Assembly: GCF_030818075.1 (NCBI RefSeq)
Contig: NZ_JAUSZZ010000001.1
Location: 1,550,001-1,614,000, forward strand
Source of the DNA: Microbacterium proteolyticum
GTDB lineage: Bacteria > Actinomycetota > Actinomycetes > Actinomycetales > Microbacteriaceae
DNA length: 64,000 bases
Direction: 5' to 3'
In this document: positions 26,272-35,563 of the stretch, one piece after another
Layout of the letters: the number at the start of each line of letters is the position of its first letter
Numbering within the stretch: the first letter of the stretch is position 1
Translations under genes and position numbers: made by a program
The notes under the pieces: generated by a model
What the model was told of the DNA's origin: nothing
Database searches by the model: none
What the model saw: only the letters and a program-made list of their open reading frames with translations

Positions 26272-28050
26272 ATGCACATGCGTCCACAGTCCCGTCGTCG
26301 TCCGACGACCCCCCTCGTCGCGCTGGTCGTCGCCGCGCTGGCGACGACCACCGCGTGCGGTTCCCCGCCCCCCGCAGAACAGCCGACGACAGAGGCGCGG
26401 CGCATCCTCGCCGCGACCGCGCCCGCCTGGGCGGCGGGCGCGGCCGACACGGCGCACGACGCGCACCTCACGGCATCCGTGCTCCTCGCCGAATCGGCGG
26501 GCTCCACCGAGGTCGCAGGAGTCCGCGACTGGCTCGTGCAGAACGGCCTCACCGTCACGGGCGAGCGAGCGAGCATCCACGCGCTCACCTTCACCGGCCG
26601 TACGTCGACGATCGCGCGTGTGTTCGACACCTCTTTCGGTGAGACCCTCGTCGGCGGTCGCGCCGCTGTGGCGCCGACACGCGACCTCTCCGTCCCCGCG
26701 GGCCTCACGGTCATCGAGAGCGTGGCGGGTCTCGTCGACACCGAGGCGATGCGTCCGACCACCGCCGCGGCGCCCGAGCGCACCGACGACTGCGCCGAGT
26801 ACTGGGGACAGACGCTCTCGGCGTCCTGGCCCGCGTCCGTCGCCGTCGAGCACCGCTCCAACGCTCTGTGCGGCTACGGTCCCGCCCAGCTGCGCGCCGT
26901 GCACGAACTGCCGAGCGACGCCACCGGAGCGGGGGCGACGGTCGCGATCGTCGGCGTCTTCGACGACGATCGGGTCGCCGCGAACACCGATACGTATTTC
27001 ACCGGTCAGGGCCTGCCGGCTCTGCGCGCCGGCCAGTACACCCATGAGCCGCCCGCCGCGCCCGACACGACCCGCTGCGGCGGGCCGTCGGCGTGGACCG
27101 TGGAACAGCACCTCGACGTCCAGGCGGTGCACGCCGTCGCGCCCGACGCCGACATCGTGTACTGGGGTGCGAACGACTGCCTCGCCTCGACGCTCTACCT
27201 GCGCGTGCTGGACGCCGTCGAGGCCCCGGTCCGCCCGAGCGTCGTCTCGCTGTCGTTCGGCGGTCCCGAAGACCTCGACACCGACGCCGACCGCACGCTC
27301 CTGAACCGCGTTCTCGTCGAGGCCGCATCGCGTGGCGTCTCGGTCTTCGCCTCGAGCGGCAACGACGGAGATTACTCCCTCGCCGGCGACCACCACGACG
27401 AGACCGACGTGGCCACGCCCGCGTCGAGCCCGTACATCACGGCCGTCGGGGGTGCCAGCATCGGCCTCGATGCCGACGACCGTGTCGAGGTCGAGGCGGG
27501 CTGGGAAGTGCAGACCCGCTTCGCTCAGAACGGTGGGATCATCCCGCCGGGGTTCCTCTACGGTGCCGGTGGCGGCGAATCGGTCTTCTCGCCGCGTCCG
27601 AGCTGGCAGAGCGCGCGGATCGCGCACGCGGGCACCGGACGTCTTGTGCCCGATGTGGCCTCGCTCGCCGACCCCAACACCGGGTTCACGATCGCCGTCC
27701 CCCGCGGCGACACGCTCGCCTACGAAGCCCACGGCGGAACGAGCCTCGCCACGCCCATGGTCGCCTCGATGGTCGCCATCGCCAAGGCGCGCACGGGGGT
27801 GCAGGTCGGCCTGGCGGCGCCGTACCTGTACGACCTCGCCGGGTCCTCCGCATTCCGCGACGTCGTTCCGGCATCCGCCGGCACGTGGTACCGCCGTGCG
27901 GCGAGCACCGGTCAGCTCTGGCTCGAGACGCTGTACCTGTGGGACACCCGTCCGCAATCCCTTCAGTCCGCCCCCGGGTGGGACCCCGTCACCGGCATCG
28001 GCATCCCCCGCGGTGGCGACTTCCTCGACCGATTCGGAGCAGAACGATGA
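26272..28050 (+). CDS. Secreted S53-family serine-carboxyl peptidase (sedolisin/kumamolisin type)
   Basis: This 592-residue protein has a signal peptide with a lipoprotein-like cysteine (LATTTACG), so it may be membrane-anchored. An N-terminal pro-kumamolisin activation domain (about 40-160) is followed by the S53 catalytic domain. The catalytic Glu and Asp are in TVEQHLDVQ (about 278-282), the Ser is in GGTSLATP (about 491), and the C-terminal calcium-site region WDPVTGIGIP is present. Such enzymes are self-processing acid endopeptidases. A second ATG two codons downstream is equally possible as start. It overlaps the next gene by four bases and lies behind the Fur-family-like box. Confidence 0.9.
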   Translation: MHMRPQSRRRPTTPLVALVVAALATTTACGSPPPAEQPTTEARRILAATAPAWAAGAADTAHDAHLTASVLLAESAGSTEVAGVRDWLVQNGLTVTGERASIHALTFTGRTSTIARVFDTSFGETLVGGRAAVAPTRDLSVPAGLTVIESVAGLVDTEAMRPTTAAAPERTDDCAEYWGQTLSASWPASVAVEHRSNALCGYGPAQLRAVHELPSDATGAGATVAIVGVFDDDRVAANTDTYFTGQGLPALRAGQYTHEPPAAPDTTRCGGPSAWTVEQHLDVQAVHAVAPDADIVYWGANDCLASTLYLRVLDAVEAPVRPSVVSLSFGGPEDLDTDADRTLLNRVLVEAASRGVSVFASSGNDGDYSLAGDHHDETDVATPASSPYITAVGGASIGLDADDRVEVEAGWEVQTRFAQNGGIIPPGFLYGAGGGESVFSPRPSWQSARIAHAGTGRLVPDVASLADPNTGFTIAVPRGDTLAYEAHGGTSLATPMVASMVAIAKARTGVQVGLAAPYLYDLAGSSAFRDVVPASAGTWYRRAASTGQLWLETLYLWDTRPQSLQSAPGWDPVTGIGIPRGGDFLDRFGAER

Positions 28051-30038
28051 CCCGCGGCGCCCGTCCCCGCTTCCCCTCCGTCCGCGCCGCCGCCGCCGTG
28101 CTCATCGCCGCTGCCCTGATGGGAGCGGGAATGGCGCCGGCCGTCGCTGCGTCCACCATCGCTCGGACCTCGGCGTTCGGCATCCAGATGCTCGACGCGG
28201 ACGGGGGAACCCTGCAGGCTCCCGCGCCCCTGAGCGAATGGTCGAGCGGCGACACCGTCGAGAACTCTTTGGCATCCACCTCCGACGTCCTCACGCTCAA
28301 CACGACGCAGACGCAGGGGCTCACCAGCCGTGCGGCCTCCGACGGCGCCCAGGCGACGATCGCCAGCGGCACGTTCCAGCTGCGTGATCGCGTACCGGTG
28401 GCTTTCACCGGCCTGCGCGCCACGTGCGCCACCGACGGCAGCACGTCCATCGCCTTCGACACGCTCACCGTCGATGGCAAGGACGTGCTCGACCCGGGCA
28501 AGCTGGCGGCGGGGTACACCGTGTCGCTCCCGACATCGCCCACGTGGGGGTCGACCCGCCTCATCATCGGTGAACGGGTCGTCGACCGCGGACGCGTCCA
28601 GGTGACGGCGTTGCGCATCGAGGGCGAGGCCGGATGGTCGGAGATCTGGCGGGTGCGCCTCGGGGTCGCCGCGTGCACGCCGACGACCGTCATCGCTCCC
28701 TCCCTCGTCTCGGGCGTCACGGTGACCGCACCGGGCGGCGGCGTCCTCATCCCCGGTGCCCCGCACGTGGATGCCGAGGGCGCGGTGCAGGCGCAGAACG
28801 TCCGAAGCGTCGGATCGGCGTCGTCCGCGACCGACGTGGCGGTGGCGCACGCCGCCGACGGTTCGAGCTCCGTCTCGATCGGAACGTTCCGGCAGGTGCC
28901 CGACACCTCCTCTGTGGGGGAGTACATGTGGTCGGCGCTGCGGGTGTACGGCCTGACCCTCGACGTGGCGGCCAACGGCACCTCCCGCGTGGCGTTCCGC
29001 GACACGGGATCGGCCGTGTTCGTCAACGGCGTCTGGATCAACACCGGAACCGACCTCTACACGGGCCTCGACCCGAACGGCGCGGAACGGGTGCGCGTCC
29101 ACTTCAACGAGCGGGTGACGCAGGCCGACGGCAGCGTGCTCATCACGGCCCTGCGCTACGAGGACCTCACCGGCACCTACCCCGCGGTGAGCCTCGGCAC
29201 CGTGCGCTGGAGTCCCGGCACGACGCCCGAGCCGACGCCGCAGCCCACCCCCTCGCCGTCGGCGACGCTTCCGCCGCGGTACGCGTTCGCGGTGGATGCC
29301 GTGGGCCCGTCGGCGATCGCTCCGGCGTTCGTCGCCGACCGCGGCGCGACCGGCGGGACCGTCTCGTCGGAGGCCCGTGTCGCGGGTGCCGTCGTGACCG
29401 ACGGATACGCGGGCCAGGTCGCGGTGGCCGGCATCGAGACGTCGAGTTCCGCGACCCGGTCCTCCGTCGCGCTCGACACGGTCACGCTGTATCCCGGCAC
29501 CGCGCTCGCGGTCTCCCTGACGGACGTCCGTTTGACCGTGACCCCGGACGGCGCCACCGTGACCACGGGCGGAGGCACGGTCGCCGGGCAGACGATCGCG
29601 GCGGGCGCGATCGCCCCCGACACCCGCATCACGGTGCCCGGGCGCAGCGCCGTGTTCACGCTGAACGCGCAAGCGACCACCGGCGATGCCCAGACGGTCG
29701 TGGCGCTCGACCTCGACGATCGGCGCGGACTCGGCGCGCACGTGCGCGTCGGCGTCGTCACGGCCGATGCGCCCGCCCCCGCACCTCAGCCGACGCCCGA
29801 ACCGACGCGCTCACCCGAGCCGCGTCCGACGGGGGATTCGGGCGCGAGCGGGCTGGTTCCCGGCCCCATCGGCAAGGACGACGCTCGTCCCGCGGCCGCC
29901 GCCGCGGCGGCGCGCCTCGCGGCGACCGGCGGCGACACGTCCGCCGCTGCAGCGCTGGCGGTCGCGGGATGCCTGATCGTCGTTGCAGGCGGTTTGGCGA
30001 CCGTCGTCGCCCGGAGGCGTCGGCGCCGAGAGGTCTGA
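28047..30038 (+). CDS. Surface-anchored repeat protein with LAxTG sorting signal (choice-of-anchor P-like)
   Basis: This 663-residue protein has a Sec signal (VLIAAALMGAGMAPAVAA), two or three repeated all-beta modules of ~170-190 residues, and two Pro/Thr-rich spacers (PEPTPQPTPSPS and QPTPEPTRSPEPR). It ends in LAATGG, a hydrophobic helix and an Arg-rich tail (RRRRRR), typical of class E sortase substrates. The modules resemble choice-of-anchor P proteins of unknown function. It is translationally coupled to the secreted peptidase, so the two act at the cell surface. Whether the peptidase processes this protein is unknown. Confidence 0.85.
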   Translation: MTRGARPRFPSVRAAAAVLIAAALMGAGMAPAVAASTIARTSAFGIQMLDADGGTLQAPAPLSEWSSGDTVENSLASTSDVLTLNTTQTQGLTSRAASDGAQATIASGTFQLRDRVPVAFTGLRATCATDGSTSIAFDTLTVDGKDVLDPGKLAAGYTVSLPTSPTWGSTRLIIGERVVDRGRVQVTALRIEGEAGWSEIWRVRLGVAACTPTTVIAPSLVSGVTVTAPGGGVLIPGAPHVDAEGAVQAQNVRSVGSASSATDVAVAHAADGSSSVSIGTFRQVPDTSSVGEYMWSALRVYGLTLDVAANGTSRVAFRDTGSAVFVNGVWINTGTDLYTGLDPNGAERVRVHFNERVTQADGSVLITALRYEDLTGTYPAVSLGTVRWSPGTTPEPTPQPTPSPSATLPPRYAFAVDAVGPSAIAPAFVADRGATGGTVSSEARVAGAVVTDGYAGQVAVAGIETSSSATRSSVALDTVTLYPGTALAVSLTDVRLTVTPDGATVTTGGGTVAGQTIAAGAIAPDTRITVPGRSAVFTLNAQATTGDAQTVVALDLDDRRGLGAHVRVGVVTADAPAPAPQPTPEPTRSPEPRPTGDSGASGLVPGPIGKDDARPAAAAAAARLAATGGDTSAAAALAVAGCLIVVAGGLATVVARRRRRREV

Positions 30039-30045
30039 GCGCACG

Positions 30046-30071
30046 GGGGGTCCCGGTTCGCCGGGGCCCCC
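30046..30071 (+). terminator. Strong hairpin terminator with TTCG tetraloop
   Basis: GGGGGTCCCGG pairs with CCGGGGCCCCC (11 pairs with one G-U) across a TTCG tetraloop, eight bases after the surface-protein stop. It sits between convergent genes and may serve both. Confidence 0.8.
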
Positions 30072-30077
30072 TTCGCG

Positions 30078-31146
30078 TCATGCGCGAGCGAGGACGTTCG
30101 CCGGCACCGGCGCAAGGGCGATGCGCACGCGCGCCTCGTCGTCCAGGCGTCGGTCTGCGGCGTGCTCGAGAAGGACGCGACGACCGTCTCCCGTGACCAC
30201 CGTCGAACGCCGCACGCTGCCCAGGAACGTCGTCTGTTCGACGACCGCGTCGATGCCCGGCGCGTCCGCGCCGACGAGGACGACGTGCTCCGGACGCACG
30301 ACGACCTCGCAGTGACCGTCGTGGGCGGCACGGGCGAGGGGGAGGCGCTGGCCCCACACCTCCACGACGGTTCCTTCGACGATCCCCGGCACGGTGCTCA
30401 CCGGTCCGAGGACCTCCGCGACAGCGGCGTTCTCCACCCGTGCGTAGACTTCGGCCGGGGACCCCCGGTCGACGATCCTGCCGCCGTCCATGACCACGAG
30501 TTCGTCGGCGACCGCGGCGGGCCTCCGCCGTGTCCCGCGTCGCCCACAGCGTCGTCACCCCGCGCTCGCGCAGTTCTCTCGCGAGGCGATCGCGCGTCCG
30601 GATCCGGGCCGCGGTGTGCAGGGCGGCCAGCGCGTCGTCGAGCGCGACCGCGCGCGGACGGCGCGCCAACGCCCGGGCGAGCGCCCAGCGCTGGCGGTCC
30701 CCCTGCGCGAGCCGGGAGACGACGGCATCCGGCGACTCCAGGCCGACGAGGGCGCAGAGGCGAGCCGCCTCGTCGGCGGCATCCAGGACGTCCGCATTCC
30801 GCGCCGCCGCCGTCACCGATGCCTGCACGCGGGCGAACCGGGCGGCCGGCACGCGATCGCCCACCTGACAGATGCGAGGTGCCGTGGCCCCGATGCGACC
30901 GTCGACGCTGACGATTCCGGCGTCGGCGCGTTCGGCACCTGCGACCAGTCTCAGCAGCGTCGAGGCACCGCATCCCGACGGCCCGACGATCGCCACGATG
31001 GTTCCCGGTTCGATGTCGAGATCGATGTCGTGCAGCACCCGCCGGCCGGCCCGCTCCCGGCTCACCCCCCGCAGGACGATCGACCACCCTCGGGGGCGCG
31101 ACGCGCTCGCGGATGCCGAGGGGTCCACGGGCGTGACGGCGACCAT
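30078..31146 (-). pseudogene. ABC transporter ATP-binding protein, frameshifted and with a degenerate Walker A
   Basis: The layout is that of a CysA/PotA-like ABC ATPase with a C-terminal TOBE-like domain. The first part reads from ATG at 31146 (TAGCGT six bases upstream) to about ATRDTAEA. The rest (VMDGGRIVDRGSPAEVYARV and the C-terminal domain) is one base out of phase. Removing one base from the GGG run at 30519-30521 joins them as EAAAVADELVVMDGG. Independently, Walker A reads GPSGCGAST, lacking its Lys at position 61; the signature is LAQGD; and the Walker B region reads ALDDALAAL. No permease or binding protein is adjacent. It is probably a decaying or non-catalytic ATPase. Confidence 0.85.
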
Positions 31147-31179
31147 GCCCCGACGCTAGACGTCGTCCATGACGCACGA

Positions 31180-31205
31180 ACGCCCGGGGAGTGAACCCCG
31201 GGCGT
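31180..31205 (-). terminator. Hairpin terminator of aspS
   Basis: ACGCCCGGGG and CCCCGGGCGT form a perfect 10-bp stem with a 6-base loop, about 80 bases past the aspS stop and immediately upstream of the ABC ATPase promoter. Confidence 0.75.
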
Positions 31206-31287
31206 CGTTCGCTCGAATCCTGCGCGACCGTGAACACGGCCACGACGGCGCAGGCGGGTGCCGCGGGCGACGCCCGCCCGCCGCCGC

Positions 31288-32646
31288 TTACGGCGCGAGG
31301 CGGGTCGGTCCGCGGAAGAGGTAGGTCACTTCGCGGATCGAGGACTCGCCCAGCAGGAGCATGAGCACGCGAGCCAGGCCCATGCCGAACCCGCCGTGCG
31401 GCGGGGCGCCGAAGCGGAAGAAGTCGAGGTAGAAGTCGAGGTGCTCGGGGTCGAGACCCTTCTCCTTCGCCTGCTCGATCAGCACGTCGACGCGATGCTC
31501 GCGCTGGGCGCCGGTGGTGATCTCGACACCGTTGAAGAGCAGGTCGTACGACTTCGTCAGCCCGGTCTCTTCATCGCGCATGTGGTAGAACGCGCGGATC
31601 TCGGGGTGGTAGTCGGTGATGAACACGAACTGGTGCCCGAACGTCTCGGCGACGTGCGCGGCGATCTGACGCTCACCCTCGGGGTCGAGGTCGCCGTCGG
31701 TGCGCGGGATGTCGTACCCGCGTGCCGCGACGATCTCGCGCGCCTCGGCGAGCGGGATGCGCGGGAAGGGGAGGGCGGGCACCTGCACCTCGACGCCGAA
31801 CAGCTCCTGGATCTCGGCGCCGTGCTTGTCGGCGACGGCCTGGAACGCCGTCTGCAGCAGCTCCTCCTGCATGCGGGCGACGTCTTCGTGCGAGTCGATC
31901 CAGCTGATCTCGGCATCGATCGAGGTGAACTCGGTCGCGTGACGGCTGGTGAACGAGGGGTCGGCGCGGAAGGCGGGCGCGATCTCGAAGATCTTGCCGA
32001 AGCCGGCGACCTGGGCCATCTGCTTGAAGAACTGCGGGCTCTGCGCGAGGTAGGCCGTCTTGTCCTCGAAGTAGGGCACCTCGAACAGTTCCGCGTTGCT
32101 CTCGGAGGGGGATGCCATGAGCTTGGGGGAGTGCACCTCGATGTAGTCGCGCTCCACCCAGTACGTGCGCATCGCGTGCTCGAGGGTCGTCTGCACGCGG
32201 AAGATCAGGTTGTTGCGGCGCTGACGCAGGTCGATGAAGCGGTAGTCCATGCGCTTGTCGGGGCTGCTGTCGGCCGCGATGGGCGTCTCGGGGTTGGCCG
32301 CGGCCGCGATCACGAGCTCGCCGACCTTGATCTCGACTCCGCCGAGCTTGACGCGCTCGTCGTGCTTCAGCTCGCCGCGGACGGTCAGGAACGTCCCCGT
32401 CGCGAGACCACCGATCGTCTCGGTGAGCGCGAGGGCGGCGGCATCCTGCTCGGGGTCGGTCCCTGAGCCTGTCGAAGGGTCGGAGGGGCGGGTCGCCGGA
32501 TTCACGAGCTGCACCGCGCCGGTCTCGTCGCGGAGGACGACGAACTGCACCTTCTTCTGATCGCGCACGGTTTCGACCCATCCCGACACCTCGACGGGGC
32601 CGGCGGGGAGGGATTTCAGCTGGTTGACCAGGACGCGTTCGCTCAC
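31288..32646 (-). CDS. aspS: Aspartyl-tRNA synthetase, archaeal-type (probably non-discriminating)
   Basis: AspRS charges tRNA with aspartate. The 452-residue protein has an N-terminal OB-fold and class II motifs: the RHATEFTSIDAEISW region, and motif 3 GGFGMGLARVLMLL. It lacks the ~100-residue GAD insertion of bacterial AspRS, so it is archaeal/eukaryotic type. Such enzymes often also charge tRNA-Asn, implying a GatCAB route to Asn-tRNA. The GTG start at 32646 is preceded at eight bases by TAGACT. A short insertion (PSDPSTGSGTDPEQD) corresponds to a palindromic repeat in the DNA. Confidence 0.95.
   Translation of the reverse strand: MSERVLVNQLKSLPAGPVEVSGWVETVRDQKKVQFVVLRDETGAVQLVNPATRPSDPSTGSGTDPEQDAAALALTETIGGLATGTFLTVRGELKHDERVKLGGVEIKVGELVIAAAANPETPIAADSSPDKRMDYRFIDLRQRRNNLIFRVQTTLEHAMRTYWVERDYIEVHSPKLMASPSESNAELFEVPYFEDKTAYLAQSPQFFKQMAQVAGFGKIFEIAPAFRADPSFTSRHATEFTSIDAEISWIDSHEDVARMQEELLQTAFQAVADKHGAEIQELFGVEVQVPALPFPRIPLAEAREIVAARGYDIPRTDGDLDPEGERQIAAHVAETFGHQFVFITDYHPEIRAFYHMRDEETGLTKSYDLLFNGVEITTGAQREHRVDVLIEQAKEKGLDPEHLDFYLDFFRFGAPPHGGFGMGLARVLMLLLGESSIREVTYLFRGPTRLAP
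32457..32483. repeat. REP-like palindromic element inside aspS
   Basis: GGTCCCTGAGCCTGTCGAAG and the following GGTCGG form an imperfect palindrome (CCCT...AGGG). To my knowledge this word recurs in many high-GC genomes as a dispersed intergenic repeat. Here it is read in frame and encodes a loop of aspS. Confidence 0.6.
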
Positions 32647-32798
32647 GATCCACCAGTCTACGTCCGCGCCCGCGGGCCGACCGGGCCCGCGGCATCCCGA
32701 CCGCCTCGGGGGCAACCCCCAGGATCGGCGCACCCTCGGGCTCTAGCCTGGGAGGGGCGTCCGTTCGGGCGGCCGATCACCGAGCGCGAAGGCACCCG

Positions 32799-33488
32799 AT
32801 GACCGACACCACCCTCACCCTCGCCCCTGTGCGGTCGACCTCCGGCTCCGGAGAAGGACAGTCGTGGCTGACGTCTCTGGCCGACTGGACCGTGTCGCTC
32901 ATGGAGATCATCGGCCCCGTGGGCGCCGGCGTCGCCATCGCGCTCGAGAACCTCTTCCCGCCGCTGCCCAGCGAGGTCGTGCTGCCGATGGCGGGGCTGA
33001 CCGCGAGCCGCGGATCGTTCACGCTGTTCGAGGCGTTGCTGTGGACGACGATCGGTTCGGTCGTCGGCGCGTTCATGCTCTACGGTCTCGGCCGCTGGCT
33101 GGGGGCCGCGCGCCTGCGCGCCTTCGCCGCGAAGATGCCGCTGCTGCACCCCGAAGACGTCGACCGCACGGTGGCCTGGTTCGAGCGCCACGGCGGTAAG
33201 GCCGTGTTCTTCGGGCGCATGATCCCGATCTTCCGCAGCCTCATCTCGATTCCTGCGGGCGTCTCGAAGATGCCGATGTGGCGCTTCGGCCTGCTCACCG
33301 GCGCCGGCAGCCTCATCTGGAACACCATCTTCGTGCTGTCGGGCTACCTGCTGGGTGAGAACTGGCACATCGTCGAGGAGTACGCCTCGATCCTGCAGTA
33401 CGTCGTGATCGCGGCGGTCGGGATCGGTGTGGCGTTGTTCCTCTACAACCGCATCCGGTCGCTGCTCGCGGCGCGCAAAGACGCCTGA
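32799..33488 (+). CDS. DedA/SNARE-associated-like membrane protein
   Basis: This 229-residue integral membrane protein of the DedA superfamily shows the re-entrant motif ENLFPPLPSEVVLPMAG and the second conserved segment GRMIPIFRSLISIPAGVSKM. Several TM helices are present. Family members help flip or recycle polyprenyl phosphate and phospholipids across the membrane. A TAGCCT at ~32743 suggests a leadered transcript with about 50 bases of 5' UTR. Confidence 0.93.
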   Translation: MTDTTLTLAPVRSTSGSGEGQSWLTSLADWTVSLMEIIGPVGAGVAIALENLFPPLPSEVVLPMAGLTASRGSFTLFEALLWTTIGSVVGAFMLYGLGRWLGAARLRAFAAKMPLLHPEDVDRTVAWFERHGGKAVFFGRMIPIFRSLISIPAGVSKMPMWRFGLLTGAGSLIWNTIFVLSGYLLGENWHIVEEYASILQYVVIAAVGIGVALFLYNRIRSLLAARKDA

Positions 33489-33567
33489 CCCGGGCGGTTA
33501 TCTCCACGTCGAGGCAACCGGCATCCGGACTCAGTCAGACCACAGACCCCGCGCCTAGACTGGCATC

Positions 33568-34212
33568 GTGCCCGCCGATCGCCTCCATCTCGTGCGCCAC
33601 GGAGAGGTCTACAACCCCCGTCGCGTGCTGTACGGTCGGCTCCCCGGATTCGGTCTGAGCGTCGACGGCCGTCGCATGGCCCGCCAGGCCGCGGAGTACG
33701 TGCAGGGCCTGGATCGCCCTGTCACGGGGCTCGTGGTCTCGCCGTTGCAGCGCACGCGCGAGTCGTCCGAGCCCTTCTCGGAGCTCTTCGGCGTCGAGGC
33801 GTACATCGACGACCGCGTCATCGAGCCGACCAACGTCTTCGAGGGGCGGCGCATGAAGCAGGCGCTGGCCAACCCCCTGAACTGGCGGCACCTCCAGCGG
33901 CCCGCCATCCCCAGCTGGGGCGAACCCTATGAGCGCATCGTCGCTCGGATGACGGATGCCATGACCGATGCGTGGGAGCGCGTGTCCGCGGGAGACGTCG
34001 TCGTCGTCTCGCATCAGCTGCCGATCTGGGTGACCCACCTCGCCCTCTCCCGCCAACCCACCCGCCACGACCCCCGCAAGCGCCGCTGCGCGCTGTCGAG
34101 CGTGACGAGCTTCGAACGGCGAGACGGCGCCGACGGCTCGACGCGCTGGGTCGAGGTGGCGTACGCCGAGCCGGCCTCGACCGCCGGAGCCGTCGACGTA
34201 GGAGCCGTGTGA
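33568..34212 (+). CDS. Histidine phosphatase (phosphoglycerate mutase-like) family protein
   Basis: This 214-residue protein has the RHG motif LHLVRHGEVYNP, a second Arg in SPLQRTRESSEP and the second His in VVVVSHQLPIW. Members dephosphorylate small molecules; the substrate is unknown. The GTG start has TAGACT six bases upstream. The stop overlaps the next start (TGATG), so it heads the cytochrome c maturation operon. That arrangement is common in actinobacteria. Confidence 0.92.
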   Translation: MPADRLHLVRHGEVYNPRRVLYGRLPGFGLSVDGRRMARQAAEYVQGLDRPVTGLVVSPLQRTRESSEPFSELFGVEAYIDDRVIEPTNVFEGRRMKQALANPLNWRHLQRPAIPSWGEPYERIVARMTDAMTDAWERVSAGDVVVVSHQLPIWVTHLALSRQPTRHDPRKRRCALSSVTSFERRDGADGSTRWVEVAYAEPASTAGAVDVGAV

Positions 34213-34817
34213 TGCGCCGAATCCTCACCGCCGCCGGGTCTCTGACCGCTGCGGCGGCCCTCGTGCTGGGCCTGGCGGCCTGCACCGCCGACCCGCTGGC
34301 CGACCAGTACCGCGCGGGCGACAACAAGGGCTACATCGCCGCGAACGGTTTCCAGACCGCCGAGATCCCGGCCGAGAACCGCGGGGAACCCGTGGAGTTC
34401 ACCGGCACGCTCGACAGCGGTGCCGCGGTGTCCAGCGCGGACTACGCCGGCACCGTGCTCGTCGTGAACTTCTGGTACGCCACCTGCGGTCCGTGCATCA
34501 TCGAGGCGCCCCGCCTGGAGCAGGCCTACCAGAGCTTCCAGGGCCAGGACGTGGCGTTCCTCGGCATCAACACGTACGACCAGCCCGCCACGGCACTGTC
34601 GTTCGCCCGCGATCACGGCGTGTCGTACCCGAGCGCCATGGCCGTGGGCGACGCTGAGCTCAAGCTCGCGTTCGCCGACAAGACGCCCATCAACGCCACC
34701 CCCACGACTCTCGTGCTCGACAAACAGGGCCGCGTCGCGGCACGCATCGTCGGCGAGCTCCCCGAGGCCTCGATCCTCGAAGCGGTCGTGCGCACCGTCG
34801 TCGCGGAGGACGCGTGA
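34212..34817 (+). CDS. TlpA/ResA-like lipoprotein thioredoxin for cytochrome c maturation
   Basis: This 201-residue protein has a lipoprotein signal ending LVLGLAAC and a thioredoxin-like domain with WYATCGPC (CxxC) and cis-Pro segment NATPTTLV. ResA-type proteins reduce the heme-binding cysteines of apocytochrome c outside the membrane. The ATG overlaps the phosphatase stop by one base and the stop overlaps the ccdA start by four, so translation is coupled. Confidence 0.93.
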   Translation: MRRILTAAGSLTAAAALVLGLAACTADPLADQYRAGDNKGYIAANGFQTAEIPAENRGEPVEFTGTLDSGAAVSSADYAGTVLVVNFWYATCGPCIIEAPRLEQAYQSFQGQDVAFLGINTYDQPATALSFARDHGVSYPSAMAVGDAELKLAFADKTPINATPTTLVLDKQGRVAARIVGELPEASILEAVVRTVVAEDA

Positions 34818-35563
34818 ATCCGGGAGCCCTCGTCTTCGACGGGGCGCTGTGGCTCGCCGTCCCCATCGCCCTGGCCGCCGGTCTCATCTCGTTCCTGTCG
34901 CCCTGCGTCCTGCCGCTCGTGCCGGGGTACCTCGGCTACATCGGCGGTGCCGTCGCCCCGCGCGGGGGCTCGGCATCCGCTCCGGGACGGGGCCGATTGC
35001 TCGGGGGGACGCTGCTGTTCATCGCGGGATTCACGGCCGTGTTCATGACGTTCAACTTCCTCGGCGGCGCGGCGGGCGCGTTCTTCGTCCGCTACGGCGA
35101 TGTCATCACGCGCATCCTCGGGGTCGTGATCATCCTCATGGGGCTCGTCTTCATCGGTCTCTTCGGCGTCGCGCAGCGGTCGGTGCGCATGCAGTCCCGC
35201 GGCAACCTCGGACTCATCGGAGCCCCTCTCCTCGGTGTCGCGCTCGGAATCGGGTGGACGCCGTGCATCGGCCCCACGCTGGCGGCGATCCTGTCGGTGT
35301 CGTACAACCTGGGCGACCCCGGTCGCGCCGCCCTCCTGGGGCTGGCCTACTCGCTGGGTCTCGGCATCCCGTTCCTGCTCCTCGCCCTCGGCTTCGGGTG
35401 GGCGACGCGGTCGGTGTCTTTCGTGCGCCGGCACATCCGAGTGGTCAACATCATCGGCGGGGTCCTGCTCATCGTGCTCGGCCTGCTGATGGTGACGGGC
35501 GTGTGGGGGCAGTGGATGTCGACCCTGCAGGGGGTGATCGGCAGTGTCCAGCTCCCCCTCTGA
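34814..35563 (+). CDS. ccdA: CcdA-type thiol-disulfide transporter
   Basis: This 249-residue membrane protein has six TM segments and two conserved cysteines, in FLSPCVLPLVPGY and GWTPCIGPTLA. It passes electrons from cytoplasmic thioredoxin to the extracytoplasmic ResA-like protein. The GTG start overlaps the upstream stop, and the 3' end overlaps resB by 20 bases. Confidence 0.95.
   Translation: MNPGALVFDGALWLAVPIALAAGLISFLSPCVLPLVPGYLGYIGGAVAPRGGSASAPGRGRLLGGTLLFIAGFTAVFMTFNFLGGAAGAFFVRYGDVITRILGVVIILMGLVFIGLFGVAQRSVRMQSRGNLGLIGAPLLGVALGIGWTPCIGPTLAAILSVSYNLGDPGRAALLGLAYSLGLGIPFLLLALGFGWATRSVSFVRRHIRVVNIIGGVLLIVLGLLMVTGVWGQWMSTLQGVIGSVQLPL

Noticed and set aside
30078..30497. A separate 139-codon gene after the ABC ATPase
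   Set aside because: Its sequence is the natural continuation (post-Walker B and TOBE-like region) of the ATPase once one base is removed.
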